Shown here: piece by piece, positions 9,914-18,411 of the stretch
Layout of the letters: each line of letters begins with the position of its first letter
Position numbering within the stretch: position 1 is the stretch's first letter
NCBI GenBank assembly: GCA_013285425.1
Contig: CP053447.1
Span: forward strand, 1-64,000
Length of the DNA: 64,000 nucleotides
Direction: 5' to 3'
DNA from: Ignavibacteriota bacterium
GTDB lineage: Bacteria; Bacteroidota; Ignavibacteria; Ignavibacteriales; Ignavibacteriaceae
Position numbers and translations under genes: made by a program
The notes under the pieces: generated by a model
Seen by the model: only the letters and a program-made list of their open reading frames with translations
What the model was told of the DNA's origin: nothing
Database searches by the model: none

Positions 9914-10513
9914 ATGAGTAGTATTGCAGCAAAAATATTTAAGTACAGAAGTTACACTCCGATTCCGTTTTTAATTCTTATGCTGATTTATGCAGAAGCT
10001 TCTTTAGTCAGTTTTATTGTTGGATTGGTGATTGCTTTGTCGGGTGAGGCAATAAGGCTTTGGGGAGTAAGCTGGGCGGGCAGTGAAACAAGAACAACAG
10101 GTGCCGGTGTTGGCGGAACTTTTCTGGTTATCAGCGGTCCGTTTGCACATGTTCGTAATCCGCTTTATGTGGGTAATATTTTAATTTATCTTGGAATAGG
10201 AATTATGTCGATGGCATTATTTCCATATTTACAAATTATTGCTGTAATATTTTTCTACTTTCAATATTATTTGATTGTTAAAGAAGAGGAGAGTTTTTTA
10301 ATAACCAAGTTTAAGGATGATTATCAGGATTATCTTAAAAATGTTCCAAGATTTGGATGGCGGTTTACTCCATATAAAAATGATTCAGTAATTCAACCGG
10401 AGTTTATTTTATCAAAAGGATTAAAATCTGAAACAAGATCATTACAGGCTTTTGGAATAGCAGCTTTATTAATTGTTATTAAATCGTATTTAAGTTATAA
10501 TAATTTATTGTAA
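9914..10513 (+). CDS. Isoprenylcysteine carboxyl methyltransferase-like membrane protein
   Basis: 199 residues with four or five membrane segments. It contains the family signature GPFAHVRNPLYVGN followed by FFYFQYYLIVKEEESFL and FGDDYQDYL-like residues (here FKDDYQDYL). These form the S-adenosylmethionine site of ICMT/PEMT-type integral-membrane methyltransferases. The bacterial substrate is usually unknown; a phospholipid or another membrane metabolite is plausible. The gene sits between a HAD phosphatase and lpxB, with a TAATG overlap into lpxB, so it probably belongs to the same operon. Confidence 0.75.
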   Translation: MSSIAAKIFKYRSYTPIPFLILMLIYAEASLVSFIVGLVIALSGEAIRLWGVSWAGSETRTTGAGVGGTFLVISGPFAHVRNPLYVGNILIYLGIGIMSMALFPYLQIIAVIFFYFQYYLIVKEEESFLITKFKDDYQDYLKNVPRFGWRFTPYKNDSVIQPEFILSKGLKSETRSLQAFGIAALLIVIKSYLSYNNLL

Positions 10514-11664
10514 TGAGTAACAACGTCTTAATTATTGCAGGAGAAGCATCAGGCGATCTTCACGGCGCATCGTTAATACGTGAGTTGAACAAATTGGATA
10601 GTTCTTTGAAAATATTTGGAATCGGCGGCAATAGAATGCAGGCTGAGGGAATGGAGCTGATCTTTCACATTGATAAGATGGCGTTTTTAGGTTTTGTTGA
10701 AGTAATTAAACATCTGTCGTTTATAAAAAAGATTCAGGCAAGATTGCTTGATGAGATACAAAAGAGAAAAGTTAAACATGTAATTTTAATTGATTATCCG
10801 GGCTTTAATCTTAGCATCGCTAAGAAAATTAAAACACTTAAACCTGAACTAAAACTTACATATTACATCACTCCACAGGTTTGGGCTTGGGGTAAAGGAA
10901 GAGTAAAAAAAATTAAAAAATATTTCGACAAAGTTCTGGTTGTATTTCCTTTTGAAGAAAAGTTTTTTAAAGAAAAAAATGTTCAGTGTGAATATGTTGG
11001 TCATCCTTTAATTGAAGAGATTAATAATTATGAATTTATTTCAAGGAATCTGCTCAATAATAAATTTGATCTTGATCCTGAAAAAGAAATTCTACTGATT
11101 TTAGCAGGAAGCCGTAAACAGGAAGTAAAAAGTATTTTTCCGGAGACTATAAAAGCAGCCGAAAAGATTTCTGATGATATGGGAATGCAGATTGTTGTGG
11201 CTTGTGCAGAAAATCTTGATGAAAATATTTTTTATGATCTGACTGAACTGAAAAACTTTAAGGTAATAAAAAATTATACTTATGATTTATTAAAGCATTC
11301 AAAATTCGGAATAATAAAATCAGGAACATCAACGCTTGAAGCCGGATTACTAAAGCTGCCGATGGTTATAGTTTACAAAACAAGCTGGCTTACATATATA
11401 ATCGGTAAAACTCTGGTTAAGATCAGTAATATTGGTATGACTAACATAATTTTAGAAGAACAAGTTGTACCGGAACTAATTCAGAGTGATGCAAACGCTG
11501 ATCGAATATATGATGAAGCTAAAGGTATTCTATCAGATGAAGATTTATACGAAAATATTAAAATAAGATTAGGAAGAATTAAGGAAATTCTTGGCGAAAA
11601 AAATGCTCCCAGGAATGCGGCTAAAAGTATTTATTCAATAATCAATGAACACAAAGCAAGTTAA
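10513..11664 (+). CDS. lpxB: Lipid-A-disaccharide synthase
   Basis: Joins UDP-2,3-diacylglucosamine and lipid X to form the lipid A disaccharide at the inner membrane. 383 residues, normal length. The N-terminus has the family motif IIAGEASGDLHGASLI. Later come IDYPGFN, the conserved YITPQVWAWG and the C-terminal GTSTLEAGLL. Its ATG overlaps the stop of the upstream gene, and its own end overlaps the DUF374 gene by 20 bases. This indicates an operon for outer-membrane lipid synthesis, continued by lpxK. Confidence 0.96.
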   Translation: MSNNVLIIAGEASGDLHGASLIRELNKLDSSLKIFGIGGNRMQAEGMELIFHIDKMAFLGFVEVIKHLSFIKKIQARLLDEIQKRKVKHVILIDYPGFNLSIAKKIKTLKPELKLTYYITPQVWAWGKGRVKKIKKYFDKVLVVFPFEEKFFKEKNVQCEYVGHPLIEEINNYEFISRNLLNNKFDLDPEKEILLILAGSRKQEVKSIFPETIKAAEKISDDMGMQIVVACAENLDENIFYDLTELKNFKVIKNYTYDLLKHSKFGIIKSGTSTLEAGLLKLPMVIVYKTSWLTYIIGKTLVKISNIGMTNIILEEQVVPELIQSDANADRIYDEAKGILSDEDLYENIKIRLGRIKEILGEKNAPRNAAKSIYSIINEHKAS

Positions 11665-12301
11665 ACAAAACACATTAAGATTTTTGGGAAGTTTGATTCT
11701 AACACATAGCTTGGATGCTTTGTGTAAAACATTAAAGGTTAGTTATAAGAATAAGAAATGTGTAGAAAGTTTAAGAAAGCAAAAACAAAATTATGTTTTA
11801 GCATTTTGGCATGATACAATGCTTCTTCCATGGTTCTTACATAAAAACGATGGTTTTGCAGCTCTTACAAGCAAAAGCAAGGATGGTGATTTACTTGCAA
11901 AGCAATTAAAACACTGGAAGTATAAAGTTGTTAGGGGCAGCAGCAGTAAGGGCGGAGATGTAGCCTTGGGTATTATGGTTGATCATGCTAAAAATGGTTA
12001 TTCAATTGCTATTACACCTGATGGACCCAGAGGTCCGGAACATAAATTTAAAGCTGGTGCGGTTATAACAGCTAAGAAGAGCGGTGTACCGGTTGTGCTA
12101 ATGGGGATTGGAATAAAATCAAAAAAGAAATTAAAAAGCTGGGATAAATTTCAGGTTCCAAATCCATTTACAAAAGTAAAAGTAATTTACTCGGATCCGG
12201 TTTATGTTGATAAAAAACTAAGTTACGATGAAACTTCAAAAATTATTGAAGAGTGTGAAAAAAAATTAAATGAAATTCAGCTTGAAGCTGAAAGTTTTTA
12301 A
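11645..12301 (+). CDS. DUF374 lysophospholipid acyltransferase-like protein
   Basis: 218 residues. The core contains LAFWHDTMLLP, matching the acyltransferase HxxxxD-type site, then KDGDLLA, VVRGSSSKGG and ITPDGPRGP, the hallmarks of DUF374. Members sit in lipid A operons and are thought to be membrane-associated acyltransferases related to LpxL; the donor and acceptor here are not known. The gene overlaps the end of lpxB by 20 bases, and its 3' end may overlap lpxK, depending on lpxK's start. Confidence 0.82.
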   Translation: MNTKQVKQNTLRFLGSLILTHSLDALCKTLKVSYKNKKCVESLRKQKQNYVLAFWHDTMLLPWFLHKNDGFAALTSKSKDGDLLAKQLKHWKYKVVRGSSSKGGDVALGIMVDHAKNGYSIAITPDGPRGPEHKFKAGAVITAKKSGVPVVLMGIGIKSKKKLKSWDKFQVPNPFTKVKVIYSDPVYVDKKLSYDETSKIIEECEKKLNEIQLEAESF

Positions 12302-13361
12302 GAGCTTGATAAAGTTATTAAAAATATTGTTTTCCCCGTTTGTATTTATTTACAGCGGATTAGTAAAAACCAGAAATTTGTTCTTTGATAAATCTGTTTT
12401 TAAATCTGTAAAAGTTGATGCAAAGATTATTTCTGTTGGAAATATAACAGTGGGTGGATCAGGTAAAACTCCTCTTGTTATATATATCGCAGGCTTGTTA
12501 AAGGATGCCGGTTACAGAGTGGGAGTTCTGAGCCGCGGATATGGAAGAAAGTCAAAAGGTTATAAATTAGTCTCCGATGGAAAGGAGATACTAACTCCGG
12601 TTGAAATTTGCGGAGATGAGATATTACAAACTGTAATGGAATGCAGGGTACCCGCCGCTGTTTCAGAAAACCGGGTTAAAGGTGTAAGAAGATTAATTAA
12701 GGAAACTAACGTAAATACGATAATTCTTGATGATGCATTTCAGCACAGATGGATTGCACGGGATGTCGATCTTGTAGTTGTTGATCAGAATTTTCTTAAT
12801 CATAAGTCAACTTTAACTCATAATCTTTTACCTCTCGGTGATCTGAGAGAGAGTTTTGATTCATTAAAAAGAGCTGATGCTATAGTGCTTAACAGAAAGT
12901 TTTTTAATCGGGAAGAATTGAATCAGAGCTTGACCAGATATTTTGACGGCAAAAAAATGTTTACTGCATTTTATAAAGCAATAAGCTTTGTTGATGTGAT
13001 GAAAAAGAATGAATATTCTCTGGAAGAGTTTAAAGGACAAGAAAGTCTTGTTGTTTCAGGAATTGCAAATCCCAAATCGTTTCTTGATATACTTGAGCAG
13101 GTTCATGTAAATACAAAAAACAGATTGATATTCAGTGATCATAAAAATTATACCGTTAAGGAGGTACAGAAAATAAGAAAACAATTTTATTCAACTAATT
13201 CCCATTCTGTTGTAACAACAGAAAAAGATGCAGTAAAGCTTTCCAGATTTAACAGGGAATTAGATGATGTTGAAATATTTTATTTGAAAATAAATCTAAA
13301 TCTGGATGATGAAGAATCATTCAAACACTATTTAATTAATAAATTAAACAATGCTTCGTAA
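12270..13361 (+). CDS. lpxK: Tetraacyldisaccharide 4'-kinase
   Basis: Phosphorylates the 4' position of the lipid A disaccharide. 363 residues from the ATG at 12270. The P-loop is GNITVGGSGKTPLV, followed by VLSRGYGRKSKGY, GDEI and LDDAFQHR, all typical of LpxK. An N-terminal hydrophobic stretch (LLKILFSPFVFIYSGLV) would attach it to the membrane. The ATG start overlaps the upstream gene by 32 bases. An in-frame TTG at 12306 would start right after that gene's stop and is a realistic alternative. Confidence 0.94.
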   Translation: MKFSLKLKVFKSLIKLLKILFSPFVFIYSGLVKTRNLFFDKSVFKSVKVDAKIISVGNITVGGSGKTPLVIYIAGLLKDAGYRVGVLSRGYGRKSKGYKLVSDGKEILTPVEICGDEILQTVMECRVPAAVSENRVKGVRRLIKETNVNTIILDDAFQHRWIARDVDLVVVDQNFLNHKSTLTHNLLPLGDLRESFDSLKRADAIVLNRKFFNREELNQSLTRYFDGKKMFTAFYKAISFVDVMKKNEYSLEEFKGQESLVVSGIANPKSFLDILEQVHVNTKNRLIFSDHKNYTVKEVQKIRKQFYSTNSHSVVTTEKDAVKLSRFNRELDDVEIFYLKINLNLDDEESFKHYLINKLNNAS

Positions 13362-13392
13362 AAAGAAAACTTATAACGAAGGAAAGGATAAT

Positions 13393-16224
13393 ATGGCTCA
13401 AAAAAAATATGTTTACTTCTTCGGAGGTAAAAAAGCAGAAGGTAAAGCTGAAATGAAAGCTTTGTTAGGCGGTAAAGGTGCAAACCTTGCTGAGATGGTT
13501 AATATCGGTCTTCCTGTTCCTGCAGGATTTACTATAACTACTGAAGTATGTACTGCTTATTATAAAAACAATAAAAAATATCCAAAGGAATTGGATAAAC
13601 AAGTTAAAGAAGCACTTGCTAAAGTTGAAAAACTGATGGGTGCTAAATTCGGTGATCTTGAAAATCCGCTTTTACTCTCTGTGCGCTCAGGTGCACGCGC
13701 TTCAATGCCGGGAATGATGGAAACAATTCTTAATGTCGGATTGAACAATCAAACACGTGAAGCGTTGATAAAGAAAACCGGTAATCCAAGATTTGTTTAT
13801 GATTCACATCGCCGGTTAATACAAATGTATTCAGACGTTGTTATGGAAAAAGCTGCTGGTATCGAAGCTGAAGAAGGTAAAGGCGTAAGACAGCAGTTAG
13901 AAAAAGAACTGCATAAAATGAAAGAAGACCGCGGTGTTAATGCAGATACAGATCTTACCGCAGATGATCTGAAAGAATTGATTGAAATATATAAGGCAAA
14001 AGTTCTGGAAGTACTTGGAAGACCTTTCCCCGAAGATCCTATGGATCAGATCTGGGGAGCTATCTCTGCAGTATTCCAAAGCTGGATGGGTAAACGTGCT
14101 ATATCTTACAGAAGAATTGAAGGAATACCGGACGATTGGGGTACAGCAGTAAATGTTCAGTCAATGGTTTTTGGTAATATGGGCGAAACATCTGCTACCG
14201 GTGTTGCTTTTACACGTAATCCAGCAACCGGTGAAAATTATTTTTACGGCGAATGGTTAACAAATGCTCAAGGCGAAGATGTTGTGGCTGGTATCAGAAC
14301 TCCAAATCCAATAAATGAAGTTGGAAAGAGTGAACATACAGCTCATTTACAATCACTTGAAACCGGAATGCCTGATACCTATAAACAACTTCACGGAATG
14401 CAAAAGAAATTAGAGAAGCATTATCGTGATATGCTTGATATTGAATTTACAATACAGGAAGATAAACTTTATATGCTGCAATGTCGTGTTGGAAAGAGAA
14501 ACGGACCGGCTGCAGTAAAAATGGCTCTTGATATGTATAGAGAAAAACTTATCACTAAAGAAGAAGCTATAATGAGAGTTCAGCCAGCTCAGTTGGATGA
14601 ATTGTTACATCCGATTATTGATCCATCGGTTGAATTGAGTACAAAGCCAATAACAAAAGGATTGCCAGCAGGACCGGGCGGTGCTGCAGGACAAGTTGTG
14701 TTCTCAGCTAATGATGCAGTTGCCTGGGCTAAAGATGGTAAAAAAGTTATTCTTGTTAGAGATGAAACTAATCCTGAAGATATTGAAGGAATGAGAGCCG
14801 CACAGGCTATTTTAACAGCTCGCGGCGGAATGACTTCACATGCTGCTTTAGTTGCACGCGGATGGGGTAAATGCTGTATTGTCGGCGCGGGTGGAATTAA
14901 AATTAATTATGAAGATCGTTCTTTCAATGTTAATGGAGTAACTGTCAGAGAAGGTGATTGGCTTACTTTAAACGGAACTAAAGGCTCGGTTTATTCAGGT
15001 GAATTACCAATGAAAAAATCTGCAGAAGAAAATCCGGATTTTCAGGCGTTTATGAAGCTGTGTGATTCTGTAAGAAAGTTAAAGGTAAGAACAAATGCAG
15101 AAACTCCCGAAGATGCATTAAGAGCTAGAGCTTTTGGTGCAGAAGGTATCGGTCTTTTCAGAACAGAACACATGTTCTATGGCAAAAATTCTGAAGAACC
15201 ATTGTTTAATCTTCGTAAAATGATTCATTCAAATACTGAGCTGGAAAGAATAAACGCATTGGATGAACTTTTCCCCTTTGTTAAAAAGGATGTAAAAGAA
15301 ACATTGGAGGCAATGGATGGATTTGCAGTTACATTCAGAACTCTTGATCCGCCGTTACATGAATTTGTTCCGCACAGACGTGATGAAAAAGAAAAACTTG
15401 CTGCAAGTTTAGGAATCACTTTAGAGGAATTAAACCAGAGAGCTGATTCTTTGCACGAAAGCAATCCGATGATGGGACATCGCGGAGTAAGATTAGGAAT
15501 TACTTACCCGGAAATTACAGAGATGCAGGTACGTGCAATATTTGAAGCATCGGCTGAATTATTAAAAGAAGGTAAGAAACCTTTCCCCGAAATAATGATA
15601 CCTGTTACCTGTGATGTGAACGAAATAAATCATCAGAATGAAATTGTAAAGAGAGTTCATTCTGAAATTTGTGAGAAATTCGGGTTAAAGAAGATTGATC
15701 ACTTAACCGGAACAATGATTGAAATTCCACGTGCTGCATTAACCGCCGATAAGATTGCAGAAACAGCGCAATTCTTCTCTTTCGGTACTAATGATTTAAC
15801 ACAGATGGGTTTTGGATTTTCACGTGATGATATTGGCGGATTTTTACCTGAATATCTTGAAAAGAAAATCTTATCCGAAGATCCTTTTCAGTCAATTGAT
15901 CAGGCAGCCATCGGTAAATTGATGGAGATTGCAGTTGAAGGCGGAAGAAGTACCAGACCTGATCTTAAAATTGGTATCTGCGGTGAGCACGGCGGCGAAG
16001 CAAGATCGGTTGAGTTCTGTCATAAAATAGGATTGAATTATGTAAGCTGTTCACCTTACAGAGTTCCGATTGCCAGATTAGCTGCTGCACAAGCGGTTAT
16101 TAAAGAAGCTAAAAAAGATAAGCCGGCTAAAGCTGTAAAAAATTCAGCCGCAAAAAAAACAACTAAAAAAACTACACCGAAAAAGAAAACGGTTGTAAAG
16201 AAAAAAGTATCTAAAAAGAAATAA
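13393..16224 (+). CDS. ppdK: Pyruvate, phosphate dikinase with lysine-rich tail
   Basis: Interconverts pyruvate, ATP and phosphate with phosphoenolpyruvate, AMP and pyrophosphate. The N-terminal ATP-grasp domain contains GGKGANLAEM and the phosphohistidine domain contains GGMTSHAALVARGWG with the catalytic histidine. The C-terminal PEP-binding barrel contains GIGLFRTEHMF, FGTNDLTQM and the catalytic cysteine in GICGEHGG. ATG 13393 is preferred over an in-frame ATG at 13351, because GGAAAGGA lies just upstream of it and the family N-terminus (KKYVYFFGG) follows it. That gives 943 residues. After the usual end (RLAAAQAVI) about 40 extra residues are almost entirely K, A, T and P, resembling a histone-H1 tail. 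Confidence 0.96.
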   Translation: MAQKKYVYFFGGKKAEGKAEMKALLGGKGANLAEMVNIGLPVPAGFTITTEVCTAYYKNNKKYPKELDKQVKEALAKVEKLMGAKFGDLENPLLLSVRSGARASMPGMMETILNVGLNNQTREALIKKTGNPRFVYDSHRRLIQMYSDVVMEKAAGIEAEEGKGVRQQLEKELHKMKEDRGVNADTDLTADDLKELIEIYKAKVLEVLGRPFPEDPMDQIWGAISAVFQSWMGKRAISYRRIEGIPDDWGTAVNVQSMVFGNMGETSATGVAFTRNPATGENYFYGEWLTNAQGEDVVAGIRTPNPINEVGKSEHTAHLQSLETGMPDTYKQLHGMQKKLEKHYRDMLDIEFTIQEDKLYMLQCRVGKRNGPAAVKMALDMYREKLITKEEAIMRVQPAQLDELLHPIIDPSVELSTKPITKGLPAGPGGAAGQVVFSANDAVAWAKDGKKVILVRDETNPEDIEGMRAAQAILTARGGMTSHAALVARGWGKCCIVGAGGIKINYEDRSFNVNGVTVREGDWLTLNGTKGSVYSGELPMKKSAEENPDFQAFMKLCDSVRKLKVRTNAETPEDALRARAFGAEGIGLFRTEHMFYGKNSEEPLFNLRKMIHSNTELERINALDELFPFVKKDVKETLEAMDGFAVTFRTLDPPLHEFVPHRRDEKEKLAASLGITLEELNQRADSLHESNPMMGHRGVRLGITYPEITEMQVRAIFEASAELLKEGKKPFPEIMIPVTCDVNEINHQNEIVKRVHSEICEKFGLKKIDHLTGTMIEIPRAALTADKIAETAQFFSFGTNDLTQMGFGFSRDDIGGFLPEYLEKKILSEDPFQSIDQAAIGKLMEIAVEGGRSTRPDLKIGICGEHGGEARSVEFCHKIGLNYVSCSPYRVPIARLAAAQAVIKEAKKDKPAKAVKNSAAKKTTKKTTPKKKTVVKKKVSKKK

Positions 16225-16247
16225 ACAATTTCATAGATCATTTTGCT

Positions 16248-16296
16248 GAGCGGAGTGAAGAGGAATCTGTTGTTCAGATAGACTTTTCATTCGCTC
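16248..16296. repeat. REP-like imperfect palindrome between ppdK and queA
   Basis: GAGCGGAGTGAA (16248-16259) pairs imperfectly with TTCATTCGCTC (16286-16296). Inside it, ATCTG (16265-16269) pairs with CAGAT (16275-16279). The nested hairpin and intergenic position resemble dispersed palindromic elements. Only one copy is in the window, so its being repetitive is not shown here. It could also act as a transcript 3' end for ppdK. Confidence 0.4.
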
Positions 16297-16342
16297 GCTA
16301 TGATTAAGTGAAAATTAAAATAATAAGTTAAAGGTTAAATTA

Positions 16343-17377
16343 ATGAAACTATCAGATTTCAAGTACAATTTGCCCAAACCAGCAATTGCAAAATATCCGG
16401 TTTCACCCCGGGATAAATCCAAGTTACTGGTGCTTGATAAAGAAACAGGTGAAATGGAAGATAAAAAGTTCTCGGATATTATTGACTATATGGAAAAGGG
16501 CGATGTACTTGTTGTTAACGAAACAAGAGTATTTCAGGCTAGATTATATGGAAAGAAAGAAAAGACACAGGCTAAGATAGAAGTATTTCTTTTAAGAGAG
16601 CTGAACAAAGAAGATTGTATATGGGATGTTATTGTTGATCCTGCTCGTAAGGTTAGAATTGGCAATAAAATTTATTTTGACAACAATCTTTGGTGTGAGG
16701 TAATTGATAATACAACTTCAAGAGGAAGAACTGTAAGATTCAATCAGCCGGGTAATGTTTTTCAGGCAGTTGAAAAAATAGGACTTACCCCGCTTCCGCC
16801 TTACATTAAAAGAGAACCTGAGCCAAAAGACAAAGAAACTTATCAGACAGTTTATGCAAAGGTTGATGGTGCTGTAGCCGCACCAACCGCCGGATTGCAT
16901 TTTACTACAAAGCTTCTTGAAAAAATCAAAAAAAAGGGAATCCATGTTGTTCCGGTTATTCTTCATATTGGTCTTGGTACATTCAGATCAGTTGAAGTTG
17001 AAGATTTAACAAAGCACAAAATGGATTCAGAATATTATGAAATTTCTCCGCACTCTGCGGATGTTATAAATAAAGCGATGCAGGCAAAGCATAATATAAT
17101 TGTTGTAGGAACAAGTACCTGCCGGGTTTTAGAAACAAGTACTACTGCTGATGGATTTGTGAAACCAGGAAGAGGGTGGACTGATAAGTTTATCTATCCT
17201 CCTTATGTATTTAAAGTTACACAAAAATTGATTACTAACTTTCATGCACCGGAATCAACACTCTTAATGCTTGTTAGTGCGTTGGGCGAAACTGATCACG
17301 TTATGAAAGCATATAAAAAAGCACTTAAGGATAAGTATCGCTTTTTAAGCTACGGCGATGCAATGTTAATAAAATGA
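16343..17377 (+). CDS. queA: S-adenosylmethionine:tRNA ribosyltransferase-isomerase
   Basis: Transfers the ribosyl group of S-adenosylmethionine to 7-deazaguanine in tRNA, producing epoxyqueuosine. 344 residues, normal size. The N-terminus MKLSDFKYNLPKPAIAKYP and internal motifs GDVLVVNETRVFQARLYG, VDGAVAAPTAGLHFT, VGTSTCRVLE and TNFHAPESTLLMLVSA are all characteristic. The stop overlaps the ATG of ispD in ATGA, so the two are probably translationally coupled, although their pathways are unrelated. No other queuosine gene is nearby. Confidence 0.96.
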   Translation: MKLSDFKYNLPKPAIAKYPVSPRDKSKLLVLDKETGEMEDKKFSDIIDYMEKGDVLVVNETRVFQARLYGKKEKTQAKIEVFLLRELNKEDCIWDVIVDPARKVRIGNKIYFDNNLWCEVIDNTTSRGRTVRFNQPGNVFQAVEKIGLTPLPPYIKREPEPKDKETYQTVYAKVDGAVAAPTAGLHFTTKLLEKIKKKGIHVVPVILHIGLGTFRSVEVEDLTKHKMDSEYYEISPHSADVINKAMQAKHNIIVVGTSTCRVLETSTTADGFVKPGRGWTDKFIYPPYVFKVTQKLITNFHAPESTLLMLVSALGETDHVMKAYKKALKDKYRFLSYGDAMLIK

Positions 17378-18054
17378 AATGTATAGCAGTTATTCCGGCA
17401 GGCGGCAAAGGTTTTAGGAGTGGTTTTTCCACTCCTAAACAATATTTAAAAATTAATGGCAAGGAAATAATTGTTTATACTCTTCAGACATTTCAAAAAA
17501 ATAAACTTGTAAATAAAATTATAGTTGCTGCTGAAGCTGATTATTTTGATAAACTTTTAAAACTTATAAAAAAATATAAGCTTACTAAAGTAAAACTTAT
17601 TGTTGAAGGCGGAACCACAAGGCAGCAATCAGTTTTTAATGCAGTTTACTCTTCAGCTGCTGAAGCTGATGATTTGATAATTGTACACGATGCTGCAAGA
17701 GCACTTTTGCCAGAGGATGTTCTGACAAAATCAATCTTATCCGCAAAGAAAAATGGTAATGCATTAGTGTGTATAAAAGCAAAAGATACATTGATTGAAG
17801 GCAGCAAGTTTGTCAATGAATATCTTAACCGTGATAGCATATATTATGTTCAAACTCCGCAGATATTTAGATATAAAGTTTTGCTTAAGGCTTTATTGAA
17901 AGCGGAAAAAGAAAATTTTGTTGGAACTGATGAATCGATGCTTGTTAAAAGAAGCGGTAAAAAAGTTCACATTGCAGAAGGTTCAGTTCTTAATTTTAAA
18001 ATAACTACAAAAGATGACGTAGAGCTTTTTAGAAAAATTATATCAGGAAGATAA
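17374..18054 (+). CDS. ispD: 2-C-methyl-D-erythritol 4-phosphate cytidylyltransferase
   Basis: Third step of the MEP isoprenoid pathway, making CDP-methylerythritol. 226 residues, normal length. The nucleotide-binding loop IPAGGKGFRSG is followed by TPKQYL, the substrate loop VHDAARAL, and the C-terminal GTDESMLVKR. It overlaps queA by four bases. A perfect 11-bp inverted repeat lies in the codons for the nucleotide-binding loop (17413-17439), close enough to the start to affect translation or mRNA decay. Confidence 0.94.
   Translation: MKCIAVIPAGGKGFRSGFSTPKQYLKINGKEIIVYTLQTFQKNKLVNKIIVAAEADYFDKLLKLIKKYKLTKVKLIVEGGTTRQQSVFNAVYSSAAEADDLIIVHDAARALLPEDVLTKSILSAKKNGNALVCIKAKDTLIEGSKFVNEYLNRDSIYYVQTPQIFRYKVLLKALLKAEKENFVGTDESMLVKRSGKKVHIAEGSVLNFKITTKDDVELFRKIISGR
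17413..17439 (+). other. Perfect 11-bp hairpin inside the ispD coding region
   Basis: TTTAGGAGTGG (17413-17423) and CCACTCCTAAA (17429-17439) are exact inverted complements around a TTTTT loop. It lies 40-66 bases after the ispD start. It covers codons next to the conserved loop, so the arms are not free to vary. No U-tract follows, so it is not a standard terminator. Confidence 0.5.
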
Positions 18055-18114
18055 ACAAAAGTGATTAACAGATTATTGGTTTTTTACCCTGAATGATTTA
18101 TAAAATATAAGTTA

Positions 18115-18228
18115 TCATACAAGCAGTTCAGATTTGCTGACATAATGTTTTGAATAGACCACATATTCAATTGAAAAATTCTTCTGCTGAAGAACTACTC
18201 TAACAAAATAAATTCCCGAATGAAATTT
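18115..18228 (-). pseudogene. Remnant of a T9SS sorting-domain gene
   Basis: The minus strand, read from 18228 to the stop at 18115, encodes KFHSGIYFVRVVLQQ and about 22 further residues. The SGIYFVRV pattern is the conserved strand near the end of T9SS sorting domains (compare SGVYFYTLKTG in the cargo genes here). There is an in-frame stop just upstream and no start, so this is a decayed 3' end. It occupies the 357-base gap between ispD and glgP. Confidence 0.45.
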
Positions 18229-18234
18229 TTAGAA

Positions 18235-18291
18235 ACCTCTGAAAAGTTTATCCATGGTCATCGGCAAAATATTCAGAGGTCTGTTTTATTT
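18235..18291 (+). terminator. Possible terminator after ispD
   Basis: ACCTCTGAA (18235-18243) pairs with TTCAGAGGT (18272-18280), and CTGTTTTATTT follows. The 28-base loop is long for an intrinsic terminator, so the call is tentative. Nothing else is seen between here and the glgP start. Confidence 0.3.
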
Positions 18292-18411
18292 AATTCTTAA
18301 TTATTATTTTATTAAAAAGGATATTGATAACTGACACTGTAGAATTTTGTATTAAATGCAGATGAAAGTAAATTTGTCAATGATATTTATGAAATAAAAC
18401 AAAGGGAAAAG

